Origin: Agrypnia vestita
Taxonomy: Eukaryota > Arthropoda > Insecta > Trichoptera > Phryganeidae
Assembly: GCA_016648135.1 (NCBI GenBank)
Contig: JADDOH010002101.1
Location: 1-64,000 of the forward strand
Length of the DNA: 64,000 bases
Reading direction: 5' to 3'
Position 1 is the first letter of the stretch. Each line of letters opens with the position of its first letter. Both the position numbers and the translations under genes were made by a program. Shown here one piece after another: positions 11,111 to 24,000 of the stretch. The notes beneath the pieces were generated by a model. The model was not told the origin of the DNA. It saw only the letters and a program-made list of their open reading frames with translations, and did no database searches.

Positions 11111-11943
11111 TATTTATATTATATTATGTGCAATAATAGCAAAATACAGATAATTTACAGAACACGTGAGGGATGCAAAATGAAGTAAAATCCCGTAGAC
11201 AGCACGATGAATTAATGTGGAGGCTAAGAGCCAAACAGCTGTGATATGCTTGAGACGCATCTTCCAATTCATTGGATGCGTCATCAGCGAAGAAGATGCC
11301 TGCAGAGACTAGTGCTAACAAAAATGCGGAAGATCAGAAAGGAAGAGGACCACATATTTCCTACTTACTGGAGTGATTGAGGCAACAGAAGCTACATGTT
11401 TCTCGTTCACAGTAGCTCTTCGTAACGCACTTCATCTTCTATCTGTCCCTGCAATGTCTAGAGCATGAAGTCAAAAGTGATAAAGGAGACGAGTAGAAAA
11501 AATGCATTTCATCAGCAATATAATGTAAATTCAGTAGTTAAATAAATGGAATTGTAATAAACACTTCCAAAGGCCATGTAGCTGGCCTTGCTGGCTTCAC
11601 TTTTTGTCCTGACTGGGATCCTGTGTTGTTCCTGTGTTATTTCAATTGAAATAAGACAAATTTTTGTAAAATTTGTGATACAGATGAATGTTTAATAATA
11701 ATACAGCAAATATATTAGTTGATCTTTGTTTTAATGGATTGTATAACATGTTTTGTTTGTATTTATATTGCTTTGTTAATGATCGTTTAGCAGCAAAACA
11801 AAATCTTCATTTGCTCCTCTACATGTGCTCTGTAGTGTTTTTCTGTTTTATATGAGTTGTGCTTTTATTGGTGAAAAATGAAAATGAATGGATTCACACT
11901 CACATTACTTGAATAAATTCTACTAAAGTAGATCTTAATTTTT
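11111..11943. other. intergenic
   Basis: No supported gene or repeat. The minus-strand frame at 11124-11321 has no recognisable motif. Confidence 0.35.
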
Positions 11944-12029
11944 TTATTTACGCTTCAATAGGCCAAGAGGCCCAATTAAAGAAGCGAGACGCATCACAAA
12001 ACACCCAGGGTTGAGTAAATCTCTTAGAT

Positions 12030-12105
12030 TAATTGTGACCTCACCGGGAATCGAACCTGGAACCCTCGGTGTGGGAGGACAGTGTCATACTCACTGGACA
12101 ATATA
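12030..12105 (-). repeat. tRNA-derived SINE head
   Basis: Read on the minus strand, TGTCCAGTGAGTATGACACT resembles a pol III A box, and GGTTCGATTCC is a consensus B box about 35 bp later. The cloverleaf is not convincing and no CCA-adjacent acceptor stem is seen, so I call a SINE head rather than a tRNA gene. Confidence 0.45.
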
Positions 12106-12148
12106 TTCAATTCATTAAAATTTATTCTTCTATGAACAAGATGTGATA

Positions 12149-12470
12149 AAGAATGTTCTTAGGTTTTCACAGCCATTCAGAATCTTCTGCTTTGTGTGGG
12201 GTATTATGTCATGTTTTTACGACCTTTCTGCCAACATTTCGGATCCCATTGCAATATCCATCGTCAGGAGTGATGTGCTGTTGTGAATTGTGGTTAAGTA
12301 TTAGCTTGCAATACCATGTCGAAAGTAGAATGAGAATGTTTTCAGTGTTGTGTTAATTGGCTAGCAATACCGTGTTGAAAGCTTAGTGTTTCTATGTTTA
12401 TGTGTTACGTGGCAATACCATGTCGGAGTCATGTGTTGTCACAGATATACAGGGTTCCCAAGATCTATAA
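12149..12470 (-). repeat. Penelope-like repeat, degraded (family 1)
   Basis: It begins like other copies (GTTCTTAGGTTTTCAC), followed by a degenerate GAAATGTT and the hairpin-CTGA block. The flank carries two GCAATACC-type units like those at 34577 and 54676. The stem and core carry several changes. Confidence 0.55.
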
Positions 12471-14483
12471 GGATGGAGTTCCACTATGACTAATAATGAG
12501 AGCAATACGAGCACCAAGATACAAGCTGTCGCAGCACTTGTCCGGTCTCTAACAGATGCCGACGATAAAGACACCCTATTGGGTGAAAGACTCGGCACAT
12601 TTTGTCAAGATGTTAAAAGAATTGAAAATTGAAAGGGGTGATATACTAGTCAATTTTGACATCATATTAGTTTTTATGGATGAAACAAAACTTACATAAA
12701 AATATAACGAGAACAGAAGTTGAAAAAAAGTTTTTTTTAATAGATTATTTACATATGGCATCTGTTCCTTGTTCCCTGTTTAACCAAGACCACCTAGACA
12801 CAGTGATGGAATTAAAAAATATTTAAGAACCAGATCTCTTTCTCTACATCCCTCATTTTGTGTCTATGGAATTAGTTCTGTCAGATTGAGATATTAGATT
12901 AACCCTTATTATACGAGGTGACCAAATCTCCCATCCCATACTAGGTAGGGTTCTACATACCCAGAAAATAAATCTAAGTAAAATAAGCAAATAAAATCTA
13001 TTTGAAAGTTATTTATAGAAAATATATAATAATAACCAATAATTAATGGGTTCAATTAAATTTTTTATGTAATTTTAGACGATAATAGTCATTTATTGGG
13101 AAAAAAACAAAAAGACTTTTTTTAAACCTAAAAACAATAAAATCCTTACTTAAGATCTAAAATCAAATGGCACATGTTACAATCACAGTATTTTCAATTT
13201 ATTAGATTACAATAATATCTGCTCATAAACTAATGAGAAAATAATATAACAAAAATAAATTTTAGTGGAGATCATTAGTATGAAAGTTAGCATAATCTTG
13301 ACAAAAAAAATCCGCATGCTCCAAAAATATCAGCATGTAATTTTTTTAACAGGTGTACCTACTCTTTCTATCTTTTTTTCTAGGATACATTGTACATCTC
13401 TGCATTGTATTAGGTTTTTTGCCGGTGGTCTTTGTAGATTTTCAGAAGGTTTTTCAAAATATCTTTCTATTCTGTTGCACAGTTCTCTAGGAAGCCTTTA
13501 GTTTTATCTTCTTGTATTCAGGTGATCTTTTACTAAAGATAAACCCAATATCTTTACTAAAGATAAACCCCTAAAGAAGTCGCGCGTTGTTTACGTATAA
13601 ATTACGATTTTTCAACAGCTGGGGTGTGTCATACCTCACCTCGTACACGGAGGGTTAAAGGAAAAATTCACAAATTTATGGATCACCCAATAATTCAGGA
13701 CAATTAACCTGTTGAAAAAACACCCATAAATTATATAAGGGAACACTTTTAATTGTACAGTAATCCAGGCACTGATTCTGCGAACTTATAATTATTCTAA
13801 CCGAATCTGCAATGTCTGTGATGTACCTTTGTATTACCTTCAAGGTCTGTTTCTCGAGTTGTACATTTTTGATCCGTTGCCTTGTTTTGAAGAAAGTTAC
13901 ATATCTTTGCTCACAATTATCCCAATGAGTCACAAATTGAATGTTAAAAACAACAGATATTCCTCCTTACAACACTTTATTGCTTCTACTTTAATTATAT
14001 TTGTTACAAAGGAAATCATGTTACAAATTGTTATGTAAATAAAATTTTCAGTACTGGAGAAAACAACAATTAAGTAAATATACAATTAAGACAACTTATA
14101 TAAGTCTCACAGAGACAAAGCTATTTATATGAAAAACGTGTATGAAAGACTTTTTATATAATGGCCCAGAGATTCCAACCTGTATGAGCTGGCTTAAGTG
14201 ATCACTCTACACAATGCAACATTCACCAATTCCAACGTGAGAACGTCCACACATCAAATTTTTGAATGTTGTATATATGTTCCAAATTGAAAACTTCCAA
14301 AAAATTTGTAGAAACTACGCTAGAGACATTTATTGTCCTTCTCATGAAATAGTATTTATTTCTTATATAAATAGCGTCAACTCAAGACTTCACTTATTTA
14401 TCTTAGTTAATAATTTTATCCCTCTGTGGACAAATCCAGTAATTGTATTCTCAGAACATACCTACATATATATTTAATTTCAG
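12471..14483. other. intergenic
   Basis: AT-rich with short reading frames only. None has a domain, splice context or codon pattern that would support a gene. Confidence 0.35.
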
Positions 14484-14525
14484 CGTTCATGGGACATTCA
14501 GCTGTCATTGGTGATGTGAGTAAAG
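14484..14525 (+). CDS. possible 42-nt micro-exon
   Basis: A polypyrimidine-rich CAG acceptor at 14481-14483 and a GTAAGG donor at 14526 bracket an open 42-nt segment reading FMGHSAVIGDVSK, phase 1 on both sides, as in the zinc-finger family introns. I do not recognise the peptide. Chance splice-like sites are common, so this is a weak call. Confidence 0.2.
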
Positions 14526-14727
14526 GTAAGGTTGGGACATTGCCAAAGTGTCACCAAATATGTGTTTTGTTCAGCAAATATGTATCTATAGAGTTTCAGA
14601 TTCTACAGGATTATTTTTGAACATATGTAATAAACACTAAAATTATTCACTGGGCCAAGAGCCACATGCTAGAATGTACACGAGGGGTATAAAAGCAAAG
14701 GCAGCAATATTCCTATTCGTTCCAGCT

Positions 14728-15707
14728 TAGTGATGGGCGACTTGAGTTAATTTACTCGAATAAATCGAGTTATACTGCCAGCGAGTCGATTCGAGTTGCG
14801 TGTCCGGCAGCTCGATTAAAATCATCGTCTCAAGCCAAGTGAGAAGGTTTGAACTAAATAACCGCAGATGGCTCGGCTGTCCTCGGAACACTTCGCCATT
14901 CGGCGGCGGAATCCCGAGCGGCCTAGCCGAACCAAACAGAGGCCGACCGAATGGCGACACGAGCCATCCCGAGCCCGTTCTGAGCTAAAGTGGCATGCAT
15001 CGTTTGAAGACCGAGTTGAAAGTTGAATTAAACCGATTTGCGACTCGCTCGCTCGCCAAAAATACTCGAGTTAACACGCACTTTCGAATGACGCCACTTA
15101 AGAGCTTGTGAACACCGCGCGCCGCTCGACCCGGCTCGTTTATTAATTTTCTAGAGAGCATGGCCGATATACGTGATTTGCGTAATTATGAATTACCCGC
15201 GTTTAATTTTCCGCGAATATAGTAATAGGTAATAGTGATGTTTATTTGCAATTAATATGCCGCCTGAAGAGAATAAAATAAGAGCGTCGCATGGGAGTTT
15301 TTTTCCAAAAATAATAGTGACGACAGAGTCAAATGCAAATTATGTGCCTGTAATTATAAAGACATAGGTAACACCTCCACATTAGTAAATCACTTGAAGA
15401 AAAACATATTGTTGAGTACATATCTCTTTATTAATACGTAAATCTATTATTTATCCTTGTCTTTCCTTATTTATATTATTTTTCTAAAAGTTTATTTGAC
15501 TCGAGTTGATGATTGACTAACGAGTTCGCGCCATTGAGTTGAGTATACGTAAGACGTACCCGTACAGTAATATGTGGTTCATACGTACTTACCGAACTGC
15601 TAGTCTCAACTCTCAAATAGACACCGAGTCAACTCGAGTTGCGACTCGAGTCAGCCAACATTTCAGCTCGAGGTACCCGAGTTATTACCCGAGGTAGCCC
15701 ATCACTA
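14728..15707. mobile_element. hAT-type non-autonomous element
   Basis: TAGTGATGGGC at 14728 and its inverted copy ending at 15707 are flanked by a perfect 8-bp duplication TTCCAGCT (14720-14727 and 15708-15715), as expected for hAT transposition. The ends are dense in ACTCGAGT-like subterminal repeats. A BED zinc-finger remnant lies inside (15285-15410), consistent with descent from a hAT transposase gene. The catalytic domain is missing. Confidence 0.8.
15285..15410 (+). pseudogene. BED zinc-finger remnant of hAT transposase
   Basis: Across one frameshift the translation gives SHGSFFPK, then DDRVKCKLCACNYKDIG and NTSTLVNHLKKN. This is the BED pattern C-x2-C followed by a TStL-x2-HL segment. 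The second histidine is doubtful and the frame is broken. Confidence 0.6.
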
Positions 15708-15715
15708 TTCCAGCT

Positions 15716-16229
15716 CCATAAACAATATTTTTTCGGAACCAAACTGATTAACTTGCGTCGATAAATTGAAAAAATTACTCTGAGTTCTGTTCACCTCTGT
15801 CGGCTAAAATAAACTGAACTCGTTTATCATTCGAAATGATGTTTATCTGTTTTGATTGTTCGGGAGACTTCACAAAAGCAAATAATGCTTTTAAAATTTC
15901 ACTTTCACTGGCGATGTCATCGTTAGAAATATATTTATATGAAATAAAACACGAAAAGAAATTTGATTATGCACAGCATTTTTAAGCATTCCAAAAAAAA
16001 AAATATCTAAAATGAACACGACGCTCCATATCTTTCTCGACAACTCATTCTAAAATAATGCATATTTTTTCGAAAATCTTGCCGTTTGACATTTATTTTT
16101 CAAAACAAAATATAAAAACACAAATATCAAACACTTCTACATTCAAATTTTTTCATAAATAAAATGAATATTTGCAAGTTCTGGGTAATATTGAATTTTA
16201 AAGGTCAATCTTCATTTTTGTATTTCTAT
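15716..16229. other. intergenic
   Basis: AT-rich; nothing supported. Similarity to copy B begins near 16230. Confidence 0.35.
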
Positions 16230-16249
16230 ATCATGAAAAAAGATTGGAA

Positions 16250-16680
16250 ATAAGAAAGACAAAAGAATGAGTACAAAGATGTTAACGTGATCCAATCAAT
16301 CTAAAATGATAGACTAAATTGTATAGAGGACTAGGAACCTAGGTAGAAGGACGAAAGAGAAGAGCGAAACCGAAATTTTGCTGGTGGGACAATGTTGTTG
16401 AACTGGAACTGGCGAAGAATTTGGTGTTATACGTTTGCATAAAAGCCGATTGATGAGGTTTCAGAGGAGAATCTGTGAGATCTCCTGTGGATGTAGTTGT
16501 AACGAGCTCAACGGCTGTTTAATCGAGATAACTCAGTCACACCAGTAGTCTCGTTCTCACTTTGAAGTGATGGTTTTCCAGATCTTGTTCGATATAGATA
16601 TGAGTATGATTGAGTTGGTGAGAGCTCTTTTGAGTTTTTGGTCCACAGCATCCGGTACCTGGAAACATATTTGGGTTAAT
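16250..16680 (+). mobile_element. LINE 3' fragment (copy A)
   Basis: Broken frames keep the ending typical of LINE reverse-transcriptase ORFs: a basic GRR-RAKP-like stretch, CWWDNVVELEL, and RF-RRICEISC. The same fragment is at 42560-43060 in copy B, so it predates the duplication. Confidence 0.5.
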
Positions 16681-17145
16681 TAGTTTGAAAAACAAAGGAG
16701 ATTGCGACTAAGGGCCGGTTTTTTCAAGTTGGATCAAAGTAAAAATTCGTCTAAAGCATAGATTTTTGCCTTCTCCATCAATCAAAGGATCCGTTTCCGT
16801 AAAAATCTATGCATTAAACGAATTTTTATTTTAATCCAACTTGAAACAACAGGGCCTAAGTGGTTCCTTGATGATATTTAAGAAAATGTTTATATGTATC
16901 GTATCGGACACGTGCGTTGATGTGCAGTAAGCAATGCCATATAAATCGATGTTAGAATACAACGAAAATGAAAAAAAGACTATGCAAAAAACCTTCAGTC
17001 CGTAGAATTAGTAAAACATGTATGGGGTTGGTGTTGGTTGAATCGACCCCTTGTGTGAGGTTGAGAAGCTACCCCCTACATGCTGCTTCTTTGATGCTGG
17101 ATAGGGTCACCACCCTGTATTTTATCGGCGTTCAGGGTTCTCTTG

Positions 17146-17480
17146 TGTTGTCGCTGATGAGAATGAAGTCGCGGTCAGTTTCACAGAATTTATTTAAAGT
17201 GTAAACAAAAGTATAAAGACAAGTATAACAACTAGAGTATAAAGCATCGCGAGTATAAAGGTACAGTGAGGTTAGGTACTCTCGGCGAGGGCCTCCGGCT
17301 TGTATTAAGATCACTAGAAGAGTGAGACTTCGATCGGAGAGGGCTTCCGCCGTACAAAGAAGCCACTAAGAAGTGAGATAATGTGTGTTGTGCGTCCGGC
17401 TTCTTATAGTCGATCGGCACAAAGGAATTGCGAAGTCCATTTCCGTCTATTTCGCGTTCATTTCCATGTAATCTGGGTGC
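17146..17480 (-). mobile_element. LTR fragment, Gypsy-like (copy A only)
   Basis: On the minus strand it has a TATAAGAAGCC promoter-like box, AATAAA, and an end ...GCGACTTCATTCTCATC then GACAACA. The same order and sequence occur at 57000-57170 (TATAAAAAGCC, AATAAATTCTGTC, GCGACTTCATCCTCA). I infer one LTR family. The outer boundary and a target duplication were not resolved. Confidence 0.5.
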
Positions 17481-17489
17481 ATAATATAA

Positions 17490-18014
17490 ATAAATGAGTA
17501 TCTAAACACGTTTCACCTGTCAAACGGTCATTTGTCAAAATTGAATATCGATATGACTTGCCAGGAGTAAAAATAGAATTGATTAAAGAAAATGTGGTAT
17601 TTCGTTATTTCTAATCAATAATCAATAAATATCATCTTCGTATTAAATAACGCTCATAATATTTCAACTATATTAAATTATATCTAAGTGTATTTTAAAG
17701 TGATACGTAAAACTCAAAAAATCAATTTTTTTAATGTACTCTAAAATGTTTTTTTTTTAACTGGCAACAGAAATCATCCGGTTTCCGCGACAGCGATGAC
17801 AGCGACAGCATTTTTGGCGTAATTAATATATAGATTACGTACACGTATTACCTAAACATCGACACATCGATTTTGTTGATCAGTTTATCTCCTCCCCAAC
17901 ACTAGTCTTTTCAGGTGTTTATGGAGTATTTTCACATAATTTAGATCCTTTATGTTATTGGAAATTCCAATATAAAAGTCGATTGCAGCATATAGGAATC
18001 CATGTATTTCTTTA
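17490..18014. other. 3' flank of receptor gene A
   Basis: Beyond the stop codon. From about 17890 upward it matches copy B (44940 upward), consistent with 3' UTR. AATAAA overlaps the stop region at 18011-18016. Nothing else is supported. Confidence 0.4.
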
Positions 18015-18099
18015 TTATTTGCTCTTGATTTCATTGAAAATTTGTAATGTCTTTTGATTGAACCATTGCATTGGTGCATCTGTTAGACAACGGTTTAGA
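18015..18099 (-). CDS. mthl: receptor A exon 8 (C-terminal tail)
   Basis: Encodes the split serine, then [20 protein letters not shown] and FNEIKSK, stop TAA at 18015-18017. The acceptor is TAG at 18100-18102; an alternative CAG three bases upstream also keeps frame. The stop and most residues are conserved in copy B, which supports the exon although it was not predictable from length. Confidence 0.7.
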
Positions 18100-21000
18100 C
18101 TACTGTTAAACTTCAGTTATAGTAGCCGGCAAACATCTTGAAATTTTACGGCATAGTGGGGGGAAGTTTGTGTATGTACCATTCCACCAACGAGACCCAA
18201 ATTTTGTCTTCTGCGCACTCCCCCGCTACGCCAAAAAATTTCAAAAAGTTTACCGGCAACTGTACTTATCGTCTTACGTACGAATCACACAAAAACGGTT
18301 TTGCACATCACTAAATAAAAATAATGAGAGATAAAGTATGACAAAATAAAAATTTCAACTAGGTACTGCCATCACTGAAATTTGTAAACTGTCTGAGGGA
18401 AAATAATTGTAGGGCTTATTTTCGGAATGAGTCTTATTTTAGGGAAAACACAGTATGATCTCCGATAAGTTACTATTATTTTGTTATTTTATCTTATTTT
18501 TTTATCGATACAGCACGCCATAAGTCCCAATTACTCTAACGAAACACCCTGCAAAACACATGGCTCGATAAAATCAAATCAATCAGCTGGGAATCGAAAC
18601 CAGAACCCTGGTACAAGAAGCCAGAGTCATGCTCACTGGATTACAAAGGCCGCCTCATGTTTATAAAATAATATCTGATAAATTGTGACTTTACCTCTTG
18701 GCGAGAAGAACTCTGACGTTCTTCTTCCATACAAAGATGATGAAGATGAAGACACCAAGCATGGTGTTGCATAAATCTGTGACTATCCAGATATAGTTGG
18801 AACCACCCAATATGAAACTCAACATCTCCGCTACCCAGTTGACTCCCATCACAAGAAACAGCTTCAAATAAATATGGAACCTAGAAAATAATAATTTGTT
18901 TTAGTCAAATCACTCATGATCGGTTTGACAGCTCAGTATGAGTTTGACATTTATTTGGTATGGCTGTACGACTGATTCAATGTGTGGTAGGTACAAATAG
19001 AAATGTTTGCCTTTTGAATTTTCTGGAGTTTGTTTTTGTTAAATTTTTGTAACACCACAAATTGTGAATAACTTAACTTTTGTTTATGTTTTAGAGCTTT
19101 CTGATTGTGAATAAAACACAACGTTGTTTACTTCACACAATGATACTTTAATTAAAAAATTAAAATGTTTTCTATGCTAACTGCATCATCTTCAGTATAT
19201 TATATAATGAAAATGATGCAGTAAGCATAATTTTTAAATTAAAGTGTCATTGTGTGAAGTAAAAAACGTTTTGTTTTATACATAGTTAATTACAATGAAC
19301 TTACATAAAGTTAATCACGAAAATTTCGAAATACTATCTTTCTGATTGATTGAATTCATTAATTTTAAACCTGTCAAACTTAAGATGTCAAAATTGATGA
19401 CATTACAATGTAGGTAATACAACAACTGTCAGAATGTGGCCTAATGGTGGACTTTTTTTGTGGGAGTTCTGAAACCAATTAATTTGTTTTCGATACTATG
19501 GGAAATTGTATTTTGGACCATTAACTTCTCAAACCACGAACTAGTTGGAAAAGAATTAAGATTGTGGAACATATTATGTTTGCGATACGAGGCCCCACTG
19601 CTTACTCATATGTAAACAATAAAACATTAGTGTTTCTTGATTTCTTACCTTTGCTTTTCTTTATTCAGCTGGTCATTCCTGGCACTGTCCCCGGCCTTCA
19701 AAATTGCAGTCTCCCGGTTTATCTTCAGAATATTTAAGCTGGTACAGGTGAAGAGAGTCAGGTTGCATACAACCAGAACAATCACGGGCAGGGAGAAATA
19801 CAGGAGTTGTGCTTTCCAGTCTGGAAATAGAACAATGTCGATTATGTCTGACATTGCGTTTCCTGGGCTATTCTGCGATGCGTTTGCTCTCTCAGATGAG
19901 ATCTTCTCGATGTTTCGGATGTCATTGCAAGGACCATCATTAAGATATAAGTCTCTGATGCGATGTCTAAGTAATACCGTGTTTAATGCTTTAAATACTT
20001 AACACTAACCAGCATTACCTTGGGATGGGATCCGAAATGTTTGCCAGAGAGGTTGGAGATATACAAACTAGACCAGAAAACTAGGCAGAAGATTCTGAAC
20101 GATTGTGCAAACGCTGTGTACATTTGAATAATTTATGCTACGATTTATATAATTTGGTTTAGCTGGGCCCAGTGATCGCCTGATTTGAGTAAAAAGTCTT
20201 TTCCAAACTACTGTTTTCATTGCTATTTACCACCAGGGTTCCTACGTGCAGACCCACGTACACTTTAATTTAGCACATTATCAAATCAAAACATTTTACA
20301 TATATGTTTTTCATGGTGTCGTGGGACTAGAAAGTTCATGACTGCCGTCACAATAGTACAATCCTTTCCCTTGTATGATAATCTTCTGGATACTCGCCTA
20401 CCTCTTTCAGGTCTTTCTTGAGATTTCCACTCATCTCCTTGGCTTTACTTGACTCGTTAGTCATGTATGAGAGCTTTATGCGTGTTAGAGGACTCATCTG
20501 GTCTCGCTACATGTCCCATGCTTTATATATCTGGGGCCAGGTCGATAGAACTAGCTTCTTACAATTTTTATTCAATTTAAAACAAAAAAAATAATAATGA
20601 AAGAACAGCTCTTCCGGGGGGTAGGTTAACACTTTGTGATGGCATAATTAGTTCATTAAAGTCAAATAACTTCGTATACAAGATCTGCTTCTTCGAGAAC
20701 AATGTTCTCTTCTTTAGGATGAGTTGTATACTAAAGCTGAAATAAAGATTAATAATTCGAGAGGTTTAAAGAAAAAAGTTGGAAGGGGTGGGAGAGATAA
20801 TTAGGGAATTATATAGTCATTGGAAGGGGAAAAATATTTGAAAGAGGATTATTTACAAATTTTTGAATATTTTTCCGCTTAACCATCTTTCCCCTTTTTA
20901 TAAAGAGATACATTTCGAAAATCGGTTATTTTATAATCGTTTTGTTAACAGAGTTTTTTATTTGTATATATTTTAAGTTTAAAGTAATTACCTGAAAACC

Positions 21001-24000
21001 AGCATCGAATCTCTCCAAAATTTGGCCTGATGACGTTGTCAGGTAAGTTGGCCCGAAACTGCATGAAGGCAGACACTCCTGTGAGGGCCAGGGGAGTGCC
21101 CCAAGCATACAGGCAGTAGATGATGAAACGACGCCTCTCGCTTTTCTGGCGACCGTGGCGTTGGATGCAGATTGACGATCTGGCAAAACAAATATTAACA
21201 TTTACGTTTATGATAATTTTCATAGCGCCTTTTTTGTGTAAAAGACGGTTCTGGGGCGCTTTAATTGATTGGATTTTGATTTTAATTTGAATGGGATTTG
21301 ATTGAGTTTAACACCTAAAGACAGGGCCAAATACATGATGGTGTTATTTTTTGTATATGTCTTTCACGCTCTTCCTAGGAAAGGTTTTATGTTACACTTA
21401 GTTCTAGTTTTAAGCATACACTAAAATAAACTGTAGTTTAAGCACTATATATACTTAACTGTAATTTAAGCACTAGTTATACTAAGCTCTAATATAAGTT
21501 CTAGTTATACTAAGATCTGGTTTGAACAGTAGTTATAGACTTAAATTAGTTAAATATTAAAGTACCTTATAAATTACCTGAATGTCCACCATATATCAAA
21601 GCACATGACGTTGACCCAAAAGAAGCTCACCAGGAAGAAGAAGTATAAACTAAAGGCTGGAACAAAAAAATAAACAGTTTTAAGGGGGGGGTAAGGTTAA
21701 TTCGTACAAAAAAAGACATGTTTTTGTGAATGTTTTGTGACGACACAGTAAAAATCTCTTTATTAAAACCAATAGTACATTAAAGTATGACATTTGAAGA
21801 ATATTGTGTAAAATTTTCAAGAAGATATATTAAAAAATACGGCAATGGCAGCAATTATTCGGACATGTCTCGGAAAAAAGTAGAATTGCGGTGTCCATCA
21901 TAACTTGGTGCTAAATCATCTAAAATAAAAAAATCAAAGTTCATTCGTTAGATAATAGGTTTTCCCAGGGAACGCTGGGAGGGTTTTTTGAAATTTCAAT
22001 TTTTCAATTTTTTGGAACACTTTGAAGGAAAAAACGCGATTTTTTGCGAAAAATATCGACTAATTTGTTACTAAAAAATGAAAAATTAATAACAAATTTA
22101 AAAAAAGTCTCCAGCGTTACCTCGTAAATTATGTACAGAAATAGTGTTCAAAATTTCAAAAGGATCGGTGCAGTAGTTTTGAAGTTATGATGGACACCGA
22201 CTTTGAAAACGTGAGATGTGGGGAAAAAGCTTTAAAGTTTTGCACACTGTAAAATTCAAAATAAAACTCAACACTTATTTTATACTTACACATAATCGTC
22301 GATGCCATGTTCACACAGCAAAGAGCTTTCATCATCAGCATCTTTTTGTCCTTGTCTACGCAAAACTCTTCCAATACAATAGCACGTCCGGTAATCCTCA
22401 GGTGAGCGCGTTTTTTAGCTGCCCGAGCAGGTATAGAAAATCAGTCTGAGTATCGCTCAAATGTTCATAATTTCGTCAATTTTAATCCGATTGACTTGAA
22501 ATTTTGACACGATATTCTTGCGATGTTATACATTCATTTAAAAAATTAAAAATAAAATGCAAAAAAAAAAGTTAAAAACCTTACCCCCCCCTTAAGTAAC
22601 GCCGATTAGGTGTGATAATGCAATGAAGCAAAACTATAAATTATTAACAAAATGACATAAATCTCTCATTCTTGCATAAATTATATGTTTTACCTTACTC
22701 TGAGCGTCATCTCACCCATCACCAGAAACTTTCATAACTGAAATCGCGCTTCAACTCACTGGGGAAAACCGAAAACAAAAAAAAACAAAGGCAATGACGG
22801 TTGCTTCGCGGCCAGTGATTGCCGATGCGTGTCCAATTGTACATGCGCTATTGTAATATATATGATGATAATGATATATTTTATAAAAATTGACCGTCAC
22901 CTCGCCCACCATAAAACTTTCAAAATCAATATCGCGCTTCAATTCACTGGGAGGAACCGCAAAAGCAGAATGACGCGTAACAAATCATACGCAACCCTGT
23001 AAAAAAGGAGTTCTATGTAACAAACTTGACTTCAAATTTTTTGGCAACAATTTGTTTTTTAAATATTATACTTCTATAAATTTCGTTAAAAATGCCCATA
23101 AAACTTTATAACACGAGAAAAGCAAAATTTTATTTACATTATTCTATCTTTCTTTATCCTGGAAAAAGTTTTTTGAAAACCTTTACGTCAACAAAACAAA
23201 ACAATTTTACATGAAATTTTCCTCCATCAAAAAATAAAATTTTAAATATAGTTTAACATATATGTTCAAAAATGCCTATACAGCTTTAGTACAAGAGAAA
23301 AGCAAACATTTATATGCATTATTTTATGTTTCTTTATCCTGGAAAAAAATCTTTGGAACAAACCTAGTAAATAAAACATAACAAAAAATTATCTTTACAT
23401 TTTTCTACATTGAAAAATATAATTTATATATGATATAATAATATACATTTGATCGGGCAACACTAAATTTCAGTTGAATAATAAAAAAAGAAATGGCCGC
23501 CGCTCTGTGTAGAGACCTGTCAAAGGGTGTTTTGGTCCATTATTTGCCTTTTGAAATTATTATTAAAATAAAACACAAATCACTTTGTTTTCACCACTTT
23601 ATTAGATTATATAATCTACATTTTCGAGAATAATGTTCCCTTCTTCACAGACAATCTTGAAGTAGGGAACATTGTTCTTGAAACGTGGAGATTGTATAAT
23701 TTAATAAAGTGGTGAGAACAAAGTGATTTGTGTTTTATTCTAAATGGTATTATTATTTTATTCTTTGTTTATAAGTTATCTTTCAGCCATTGTCAATCAT
23801 ATACACTAAAGATGTGATAGACAGAGCCTTTCTCCAATTACAAGAAACCCTAATTTCACAGTAGAATGTGTTTGTCGGTTAGGTAGTTTAAGTAGTAAGT
23901 AGGTAAAAACTAAATTTAAAAAAAAAAACAACAAAAAAAACACGTTCACCAGTTTGAAGACTACAAAGTGTGTGCTACATTTGTAGTAGGTACCGAAACA

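Noticed and set aside
17885..18079. 64-residue minus frame
   Set aside because: Wrong frame for the receptor; the in-phase frame gives a short tail and stop conserved in copy B.
19637..20002. Plus-strand 121-residue frame
   Set aside because: Antisense of receptor A exon 6 running into repeat sequence.
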